The position numbers and the translations under genes are program-made. This document shows positions 56,207 to 64,000 of a stretch of 64,000 bases of DNA, in pieces. The first letter of the stretch is position 1, and each line of letters starts with the position of its first letter. Origin of the DNA: Prunus persica (lineage: Eukaryota; Streptophyta; Magnoliopsida; Rosales; Rosaceae); NCBI RefSeq assembly GCF_000346465.2, contig NC_034010.1:7449103-7513102 (forward strand), in the 5' to 3' direction. The notes beneath the pieces were generated by a model, which worked only from the letters and a program-made list of their open reading frames with translations, did no database searches and was not told the DNA's origin.

Positions 56207-57302
56207 CTGCATGCTGATCTCTCTCACTAGGGCCACCTGCTGGTTTTGCCATTATAATCTGCAAGATAGTCAAAGCACTGTCAACAACCTTTTTTTAATG
56301 AAGGTATTAAACATTAAATAGGCTGCAATCAGATGGATTCATCATTTCTCACAGATTTTTAGCTAGCCAGAAAACCCCCAACATATAGATTTTCTATTTA
56401 CTATCCCTCCATCCAGACCATTGGTCAGATGCGGTAATGGTATTTTTCATAGTACCATCTGTCAAAGTATATATGACAGTTACTGACATCATGGATGCAC
56501 ACAAATGTTGTTTATCTAACTCTACTGCAACTAGAGTTGTCACAATCTTCCTCTTTCTCTTTCGATCCATGTCTACCCTGCCATTAACAATATTGGCAAG
56601 AACAAAATCATAATCTGTGACTTTCTGTTTTATACTCAAACATAAACTGATTATCAGAAATTGCAGAACATAGAATTATGGTGACAGAGAAGCACCACAT
56701 ACCTGTTGGGTTGTTGTTGCTGCTGCTTAGACCCACTTTCAGCAGCTCCCTTTTGGTTCAATAGCAAGTTTCAATTTCAACTCAACTCTTATGTCAAAAT
56801 TGCTTGCTACAACCTGCAAGATAAGCATAATCAGCAGGATTAATACAAAGCATTGTTGGCCATGGCATTGAAAGTTCTAATACCAATGATGAGAACAGAG
56901 AGAAATTAAAAAAAACATTCTTTCTTATACTCAAACAAAAACTGATTATTAGATTATATGCAAATTTAATGTCAATTCTCCAGACCACTTAATGGCATAA
57001 TTACTCGCTTGAAATAGGAGAGAGAAATACTAGATATGGAATCACCTACTCCGCCAATCAATCTAATTCTTGATCTTCATGAATCGGATCAATTCAAATA
57101 CCCACGTCTTAATAAATACATAGGATGTACATAAGACTAGCAATACTGATTTCAATGCCATGGCCTTTTTCCCTATTTCCTTAACAGAGTTAATATTGGT
57201 TAATATTACATGCACCCATACATCATCATATTGGATATCATGCTCTGTAACACCAGCTTGCATCATATTCAACACATTCCAATTTGTCCATACATCATTC
57301 AT
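56207..57302 (-). pseudogene. Minus-strand captured exon-like pieces inside the MULE-like element
   Basis: From right to left: 57302-57063, NDVWTNWNVLNMMQAGVTEH and more, open, no recognised family; 56815-56710, an AG-to-GT bounded piece with NFDIRVELKLKLAIEPKG and then a Gln-rich stretch after a 1-base shift; 56640-56394, Harbinger-like MDRKRKRKIVTTLVAVELDK and, after a deletion, ASDQWSGWRD then stop; about 56262-56207, MAKPAGGPSERDQHAGMDED then TAA, after a TTGCAG acceptor. They read inward from the right TIR arm. The non-Harbinger parts look like host exons that I cannot name. Confidence 0.45.
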
Positions 57303-57305
57303 GAC

Positions 57306-58836
57306 AAAAACACACTATTCTTTTTGGTCTTTACAAAGAAATTTTCGAAACAAAGGTACGAAACAAGATATAACACAAGTCAAATTAATTTGAAAGCATA
57401 AGTTATATCCATATCACATGTAGATATAAGTTAACACAGGTCTATAGGATGCTGAAATAGAACAAAGTTCAAAACTTAAAAACAAAACTAAAATATGATA
57501 TTCAAAAATTCAAATATGACACATCACTCTTAAAGAATCTCACCCAGTTCATCATCACAAAAGTAAGAGACAAGTCTTCTCTGCATTGCAAACAATTCTC
57601 CCAGCAGCATGTCAACTCAATTGTTCATTGTCTATGTTTGAGAGCGGAGTTTCCTACAACCTATTGGCATGAAAGAGAAGAAACAGAAATGAGGTTCAAA
57701 CATCATAAAGCACAACCAATTCACCTTCACAATCAGTATCAGCAACAAGCGCTAGAGGGAAAAGCTCACAATCAACAAAATTATTGCAAGAAGAAACCAG
57801 GCATGAATACTGATGAATAACATCACAAGTCTCAAAAACCCAGCAAATTTTTTTTATTTATTCCAATTCACACCTGCACAGCATAAAACAGAGAATTTAT
57901 TAACAAAACTTGCATTATGCTTCAAGCACAAACCCATGTAGACAGACGCACCTGAACAGAGCAAAACCATTCATGAAGAATACATATATTACTATTAAAA
58001 ATTAAATTCTATAAAGACAGTTGCAAATAAATCAAAATATAAAACCAACAATAATTGCTTTTGAACCCAACTCACTCATAAGAGTTGGAAAAATATCTCA
58101 TTCTTCTTCCGACAAACAAAAGAATTAACAAAACACAAAAACCCACCCCCATCATCATCATAACCCTTCTGCATATATCTTCCACCAAAACAGCGAACTC
58201 ACACACTCCCCTAAAATCCCTAATCCTCCAAAACCCATTTCACAAAAATAAGAAAACTCCGTCCAAGCTCCCCCACCCCATCAGTCAAAGTTTCAAACCA
58301 CACCCTAATAGCCAGTAATTAAAACAGACTGAAAATATATCAGGTCATGATAGTGTATGCCAACCCTACTAAATCTAGAATTTTGAAGAGAAAACATACA
58401 GCATATCCAACTAATAGTATTAGTCATTAGATTACCAGATAGCCCTTTCACTGCTTGCTCAGGATCCAACACTTCTGGGTATGAAATAGCTGATAGCTGA
58501 GGAGAAGAGCCAAGTAGGAGGAGGAGGAGGAAGGTAGACAATCGAAAAAGCAGAGGAGGAGGAGGAAGGCAGACAATCGAAAAAGCAGAGGCGGAGGCAG
58601 GGGCGTAGAAGAACGAAGGAGAGAGGAAGCGGAGGCCGTAGACGATCGAACGAGAAAAGAGGCGGATGCGAAGTCATTCTAAACCCGTAGTTCCCCTCAG
58701 GTTTTCTGAAAATGTGACATGGGTGCAATCAATTTACAATAAAAATGTATTTATAGGTCGTAATTTTAAAATTTTTGAGAAAGGGTGGTATTTTGACATA
58801 AAATTATAAAATTGGTGGTATTTTGAGCTATTTCCC
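57306..58836 (-). repeat. Right long TIR arm
   Basis: Inverted copy of 51925-53455. Differences include CATATCAC/CATGTCAC, TCGCCTCC/TCGCATCC and TTGATGAAC/GATGATGAAC. The leader-like frame is at 58728-58305 on the minus strand. Confidence 0.85.
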
Positions 58837-59078
58837 GAAGAAGATTCCCTTTCCTTTATTGAGAAGCAATGGCTACTTTTTCAGATGTTTTGTTATGCTG
58901 TTTTTTTAATTAAAAAAAATAATATATTCCAACAGCTATAAAATCAACGATTCTATTCATTTTAAGCAATCTCAACGGTAAAATTTCACATCCGACGGTT
59001 CAAATTTAAATCCAATGGTCAAATTAATATTTATAATTAATCTAAGTCAAATCCAACCCCAAAACTTATTCCAAACTC

Positions 59079-59086
59079 TATAAATA
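59079..59086 (+). promoter_or_regulatory. TATA box of PIF/Harbinger ORF1
   Basis: TATAAATA followed by GCC, 94 bp before the ATG at 59180, in the DNA leading to ORF1. Confidence 0.5.
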
Positions 59087-59179
59087 GCCATTCATTTGGT
59101 AAATAATCCACCAAAAATTATTTTTTTTTCCTTTCTCCCTTTGTTATAATTTTTCATTCTACATTCATTATTGTTGAGA

Positions 59180-60142
59180 ATGGCCCCAAAACCCCAAAGA
59201 AGTGTGAATTGGAAACCACAAGAAGATGAGGCATTGTGTAGAGGGTGGGTTTCTGTCTCTGAAGATGGGGCTATTGGCACGAATCAATCAAACGATTCAT
59301 TTTGGTTGCATGTGTACCAAAAAATTTTGAAAAATGATTCGGGCATGAGCGGAGCCGGGGTACGATCACCGCAAGCTATTGCTTCTCGGTTCAAGATCAT
59401 CAACCAACAATGTTCTCTTTGGAAGGCATGTGTAACAAAGGCCAATGCAAGGCATGTGAGTGACTCCAATCTTGAAGATGGGGTGAGTACCCATTTTTTT
59501 CAATGCTTAAATTTATAATTTTAATTGTTTTCAATTATTAACTTGATTTTTATTTTATTTCATGGGTAGGATATGAATGCAAAAACACTTTTCTTGAATG
59601 ATAATAAACTTCCAAATAGGCCTTTCAAGTTGTATCATGCTTGGCAAATCTTAAAAGATTGCCCAAAATAGAACGACCTATGTGAATCTCCCACACAAAC
59701 ATTCAAAGATTCTTCTCATAGTGGCAATACAGTCAATTTGGAGGAAGATGAAGATGATATGGTCATGCCCACTCCAAGGCCATTGGGAAGAGATAAACAG
59801 AATGATGAAAAAAAGAAAGGGAAAGGTGTTGAAAGTTATCTCAACCAAAGTGGTAAGTTCTTGTTTGAATTGATTCAACAAGGAAATGAGGCAAAAGAGG
59901 ATAGGCGGCGAAAGTTTGAGCTCCTACAAGAGCAACATGCATATCAAATCCAACAAGATAAGGAGGCAAATGAACAGAGGATAATGTCCATGCACCTATC
60001 CAAATTTACTCCAAGAAAGAAGAAGTATTTGGGGAATAAGCAAGACGAAATTATTGAGGCCCAGATGAATACAAGTTCCCCCTACAATCCAAAAGACAAC
60101 TCTGGAGACTATTATCCAAGCCCTCCACATAGTGGTTATTAA
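59180..60142 (+). pseudogene. PIF/Harbinger ORF1 (Myb/SANT-like, NAM-associated C-term)
   Basis: Start ATG 59180 (MAPKPQRSVNWKPQEDEALC). Exon 1 runs to 59482 (donor GTGAGT); exon 2, 59570-60142, is in phase. The N-terminus is a Myb/SANT-like trihelix (W.P.ED.ALC..W, FW..V......, R......S R...I). The C-terminus has a basic/coiled-coil stretch (GKGVESYLNQSGKFLFELIQ) as in plant Harbinger accessory proteins, which help the transposase enter the nucleus and bind element ends. An in-frame TAG at 59669-59671 (after DCPK, where relatives have W) makes it a pseudogene. Confidence 0.85.
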
Positions 60143-60481
60143 TTTACGTTTATTTGTAATTGTTGTTATCTTTATTTATAATTGTCGTTTCTTTATTTGT
60201 AATTGTTGTTTAGCTTTATTTTTAATTATCATTTATCTTTATTTGTAATTGTTGTTTATCTTTATTTATAATTATCGTTTATCTTTTTATTTTATTTTTA
60301 TGATTGTTGTTTATTTTTCTATGATTATTTTTAAATTCAATGATAAACCATATAATTCACTAAAATCACACAACCACTTTTATAATTTAAACACACTTTC
60401 ATAATTTAAACACACAGCATAATTTAAACACGCTTAGATAATTTAAACACACTTACATAATTTAAACACACAACATAGCTC
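60143..60481. repeat. Spacer between convergent PIF genes, with tandem repeats
   Basis: 60150-60310: T-rich imperfect repeats of a TTTATTTGTAATTGTTG word. 60382-60475: five 18-19-bp units ATAATTTAAACACAC..., starting at 60382, 60401, 60419, 60438 and 60457. Probably the shared 3' region of both genes. Confidence 0.8.
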
Positions 60482-60601
60482 ATTGCCCCTCTCCTTCGCA
60501 TCTCCAAATGTGGTTGATCAAATCATTTCTTAGATTGTGATGCACTTGTGAAGCACGAACTCTATTATGACGGACCATGTAGTCTGAGATAGTTTGTCTG
60601 T

Positions 60602-61863
60602 CTCAGTTTATATCGTACATGATAGTTGGCTCAAGCTCATAAGCAAGTCTTGCTCTTGCTCTTCTAAATGTTCGTGGACAATTGTCTTCATCATCAGATT
60701 CTGCATCTAGATCCTCATACTCATTCTCAACAATCATATTGTGCAATATTATGCACGTCATCATGATTGAATGAAGTTGTTCTTTGCGCCACATACGTGC
60801 AGGTCCCCTAACAATTGCTCATTAAGCCTGAAGTATTCCGAAGGCTTTTTCGACATCCTTCCTATAAGCCTCTTGTTTTTGGGCAAATAGTCTTTTTTTT
60901 GGAGTGTCCAGTTGGGAAATCATCTTAACCAATGTAGCCCAACGAGGGTAGATACCATCAGCCAAGTAATAATCCAAATTATATTCATTTCCATTGACAA
61001 CATATTGGATATGGGGAGACACTCCATTCACTACATCATTGAACAACGGGGAATGAGCTAGAACGTTTATATCGTTGTTCGATCTGGCAACGCCAAAAAA
61101 GGCATGCCATATCCAAGTGTCATATGAGGCCACTACTTCTAGAACGACAGTTGGCTTATGCTTGTAGCCAGTAAACTGGCTTGCCCAAGTAGTGGGGCAG
61201 TTCTTCCATTCCCAATGTATGCAGTTAAGACTGCTTAACATGCCTGGGAATCCTTTGCGACTAGCCTTGTGCAAGAGCCTGTAAAGGTCGGCCGGATTTG
61301 GGGAACGGAGGTACCACTGACCATACACGGCTTCAATAACAGAACCAAACTTTCACAAACATTCAAGGGATGTAGATTCATCCAATCTACAGTACTCATC
61401 GGTGGAGTCTGCCGAGCATCCATATGCGAACATTCGAAAAACAGTTGTTAGCTTCTGCTCTGGGGATAGACTTTTGTCATCCACAAGCGTCTATCTTCTG
61501 GGTAAAGTATGGCTCATGTGCAACAACATCATTCAAGATGCGATAGAAAAGCTCTCTTCTCATGCGGAACCGCCTGCGAAAGTCCACTGGGGGATAAAGT
61601 GGTCTTTCACAGAAGTAGTCCTCCATGAGACTCTTATGATGTTTTTCTCTGTTCTGATTCTTGTATTCACTGCCTGCAACAGAACCACAATGTTTGGATT
61701 GTTGAGCATATTGCTCGAGCAAAAACGTATGGTGTTGAACAGCCATTGCAACCCTCTGTTGATGAAGGTCATCATCATCAGAATCATCATTGAAGAAATT
61801 TTGTATAGCCTTCCCACGTGAATTCATTGTAAGAAGGAGAATTGAAGGAGATTGTGTGGCCAA
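60602..61863 (-). pseudogene. PIF/Harbinger transposase (DDE_Tnp_4-like nuclease)
   Basis: Start at 61863 or an internal ATG at 61827 (MNSRGKAI). N-terminal helix region to about 61480, where a frameshift follows DACG; a stop lies before 61328. The main nuclease part is 61328-60822: HWEWKNCP, SYDTWIWHAFFG, SNNDINVL, YYLADGIYPRWATLVK and RKDVEKAFGILQA. Two adjacent stops at 60827-60822, then the C-terminus to 60602. DDE positions: the first, normally D before CMHWEW, is N (codon 61226-61224); the second D is in SNNDIN; the third E is in DVEKAFG. The enzyme is dead by mutation as well as by breaks. Confidence 0.9.
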
Positions 61864-61920
61864 TTTAGTAGAATAACACTTCTTAAATAGACAAGAGGAT
61901 GAGATGACCTACATGTTTGA

Positions 61921-62256
61921 AAATAATTGAATGAAGCTAGGAAAAGATAGAGAAAGATAAGGGAATCCAATGAAGTGAGATGAACAAAGATGAGCAATGG
62001 TTCATAACGTGATTGAAACAAGACAAGATGGGAAAGAGTTTAGAAAATAATTGAATGAAGATAGGAAAAGATAGGGAAAGATAAGGGAATCCAATAAAGT
62101 GAGATGGACAAAGTTGAGCAATGGTTCAGAACATGATTGAAACAAGACAATAGGGGATGGGAAAGAGTTCAAAAAATAATTGAAGAACACAAGCAGAGGT
62201 GGGCAAAAGTTCAGAAGATTATTGAATGAGGATAAAGGGATCCAATGAAGTAAAAG
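61921..62256. repeat. Minisatellite upstream of the transposase, ~125-bp unit
   Basis: Unit starts AAATAATTGAATGAAG at 61921 and 62045 (period 124) and, diverged, at about 62174. Units contain GGAAAAGATAG and GAGCAATGGTTCA. Lies in the presumed promoter/leader of the minus-strand transposase. Confidence 0.85.
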
Positions 62257-62633
62257 TAAAAGTAAAAATGGAAGAAAATTATGGCAATGGCTTCAATGAA
62301 GGGTTCGAATTATTCTGGGCATACGTATGGTGTTGTACTTATTTTTATTTTTAAGTGAAATTCTATTACGTTTTGGAATTTTAATTTTTTTAGGTTAAAA
62401 TGTTTAGAAAATTAAATCACGAGTATTGAAACAAAAATAATGTCAAGAAAAATTAACAAGAAAAAAAAATTAGGGGTTAATCATTCTTAAACAATTTAAT
62501 AAAGTTGCGGACTCAAATTATGAGTCTGCAAGGTTGGAGGAAAAAAAAATTTGAGTCCTAAAAATACATGAATAGTTGTATTTTGGAGGGTGAAAATTTG
62601 AGTTTAGCCCCAACATAGTTGAAGATGGTCTAA

Positions 62634-64000
62634 ATACAGAACTACAGCAGCTGTATCACTATCACAGTAATATTCCCAATTAAAAAATTTCACTCTATAA
62701 ATGGTCATCTCACAGTACAAAGTTTATTATAATTGTTCACCCGCTTTGATTTAATCCTGTCATGGTAGGGTAAAGTTCCCCCATTGGCTTGAAAACCATT
62801 GGTGGTTAACAAGTCAACTTTCTTTGGCGTGCGAGTGTGCCACTGTCAGTCAAAATTCTAATAAACTTTATGAAAAAAATAGATAACTTGCGCCCCAAGT
62901 TACTGACTTTAAACAAGTGATTGTGAATTTGGGTAAGGAATATCTCCCAAGCATGTTCTTTTCTTGCCTTAGACTGGTGAGGACTTTACAATCTATCATA
63001 GTAAACTGGTAGTTCTAGCCAAAATGAATATTGAAAGATAGATCAAACTGTATCTAAGGAAAAATGGCATATTACAGAACTTTTAAGACAAAAGGGGACT
63101 GCCATGTTTGAAAGGACAATAGAACACTAGGCTTCGATTTCTACTTGGATAGTTGTCTGTAATTCAAGCTGGATTGGATGTATCTATGCTGGATTCAAAC
63201 GTCAGCACCTTCAAATGATGAGGCTCAGCTAGAAATCGATACCAATGTTGAGATTGGCAGAGCTTTAATCTATTCTAGCCATGAAGAGACTTGCTGGATG
63301 GGCAGAACTGAGATTTCTTCAGTCTGGACGGGGCTAGATTGATGATTACTGGCCTGGAACTGCACTACAACACTTGTTTGGCTTGATTATGAGTCATCCA
63401 AGAGCTATTCTAGCAATTCTGAGAGCTCAAGACATCTTTGTAAATTTGTTGAGGTTTTCATATTATGAAAAACCTAAATTCTGCTTGATTTGGCCTATAC
63501 CGAACCAAATTTGTAATGAGAGAGAGCTCGTTTTCTTTGTAAACCGTTTCTCTTAATTGAACTGAAGTCAGAAACTTGAGTTCTAGCTGGTCTGTCTTTT
63601 ATGAGTCAAAGAGTTTGGTTGCTTCAGGGCCTGAAGGCCTTTGACATCAACTGATCTTGTTTTGAATTTGTCAATGTAACTTTGAGAGTTTTTGTTTTGA
63701 TTGAAATTTTTTGGCCCTTAATCCTGTTCACCTCCTCTTATTTTTATAGAGACTCTGAATGAGGGTCTATTCTTTATTATCTGGGGGCAGATATTTTGGA
63801 AATGATTTTTTTTTTCTTTTCCAACGCAAAGAAGGGGGAAGTTATTAATCTGCTATGATGGTCCATTTGGTTTTTCTGAAAAACCAACTCTCTTATTTTC
63901 TGCTTATCTCTTGCAAAACATAACCTATTATGATAGTCCATATGCTTTAACTCTCCTGTTCTCTGCTTATCTCTTGTAAAACATAACCTGCTATGATGGT
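62634..64000. other. Non-coding flank right of the PIF element
   Basis: No exon or element recognised, other than the terminal tandem repeat. The sequence beside 62634 is the continuation of the site next to 51667. The only frame over 50 codons (63374-63556) shows no domain. Confidence 0.45.
63850..64000. repeat. Tandem repeat running off the window
   Basis: Units starting CTGCTATGATGGTCCA at 63850, CTATTATGATAGTCCA at 63924 and CTGCTATGATGGT at 63988; they share TCTGCTTATCTCTTG and AAAACATAACC. Unit length 74 and 64 bp. Confidence 0.85.

Larger units (their letters stand above)
51925..58836. mobile_element. MULE-like (Pack-MULE type) element, 6.9 kb, with 1.53-kb TIRs
   Basis: Starts GGGAAATAGCTCAAAATACC and ends with its complement. 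The inverted arms, 51925-53455 and 57306-58836, differ at only a handful of positions. Flanks AATGAAGAT (51916-51924) and GAAGAAGAT (58837-58845) match at 7 of 9 bases, an aged 9-bp MULE-type duplication. No MULE transposase inside. The middle carries a golgin-like exon, phased TATTG arrays, a minus-strand repeat ORF and minus-strand exon-like pieces: the make-up of a gene-capturing Pack-MULE. Confidence 0.82.
51671..62630. mobile_element. PIF/Harbinger element, 10.96 kb, carrying a nested MULE-like element
   Basis: Ends GACCATCTCCAACC at the left and, inverted, GACCATCTTCAAC at the right, with TAA target duplications at 51668-51670 and 62631-62633. Subterminal parts are also inverted (TTTGAGTTTAGCC near both ends). 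Without the nested element (51925-58836) it is about 4.05 kb, a usual size for an autonomous PIF/Harbinger with two convergent genes, ORF1 (59180-60142, plus) and transposase (61863-60602, minus). Both are damaged. Confidence 0.9.

Noticed and set aside
61402..61821. 139-codon plus-strand ORF
   Set aside because: Antisense to the PIF/Harbinger transposase N-terminus.

Overview
The window looks like repeat-dense plant nuclear DNA, most likely from a eudicot. It has GT-AG introns, fragments of land-plant genes (a TOPLESS-family co-repressor and a golgin candidate 5-like protein), and plant transposon families: chromovirus-type Gypsy LTRs, a gag-only Copia, MULEs and PIF/Harbinger. It also holds endogenous caulimovirid (florendovirus-like) sequence. 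The species cannot be fixed from the sequence; Rosaceae is only a guess. I see no intact host gene, no RNA gene and no CRISPR. Almost everything is a nested or broken mobile element, plus shattered host-gene copies.

Layout. 0-3.2 kb: two assembly gaps, an unmerged ~430 bp duplicate around the second gap, and the 5' exons of a TOPLESS-like pseudogene. 3.2-10.3 kb: rearranged endogenous pararetrovirus (EPRV) pieces in both orientations, containing a solo Gypsy LTR (target-site duplication, TSD, AATAA) and a 607-bp palindromic LTR-derived element (TSD TTTTT). 10.3-14.6 kb: a decayed Gypsy 3' end facing a second 3' end, forming a 2.7-kb palindrome. 14.6-17.9 kb: a decayed MULE transposase gene. 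19.6-22.2 kb: a terminal-inverted-repeat (TIR) element with unidentified cargo. 22.7-33.0 kb: a three-LTR, two-body, gag-only Copia element whose middle LTR is a crossover hybrid. 33.0-42.9 kb: two EPRV copies head to head, the left one split by a 2.5-kb solo LTR (TSD CTGTA). 42.9-43.5 kb: a Gypsy LTR fragment. 44.5-49.6 kb: two more TOPLESS-like fragments in opposite orientation, each fused to the same unidentified coding sequence; the minus-strand one is split by a 2.1-kb PIF/Harbinger element that restores cleanly when removed. 49.6-51.7 kb: unclassified repeat and one orphan exon. 51.7-62.6 kb: an 11-kb PIF/Harbinger element (TSD TAA) with both its ORFs, into which a 6.9-kb MULE-like element with 1.53-kb near-identical TIRs has inserted. 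That inner element is Pack-MULE-like: it carries a golgin candidate 5-like exon on the plus strand, other exon-like pieces on the minus strand, and arrays with a strict 11-bp period. 62.6-64 kb: non-coding flank ending in a short tandem repeat.

There is no operon or pathway here. The relations are those of insertion and capture: which element sits in which, which host exons were copied, and which arms could fold or recombine. The best candidates for something new are the Pack-MULE-like element with its 11-bp-phased arrays and 11-residue repeat ORF, the TOPLESS/unknown chimeric ORF duplicated in inverted orientation, the palindromic LTR-only insertion, and the recombinant three-LTR Copia.
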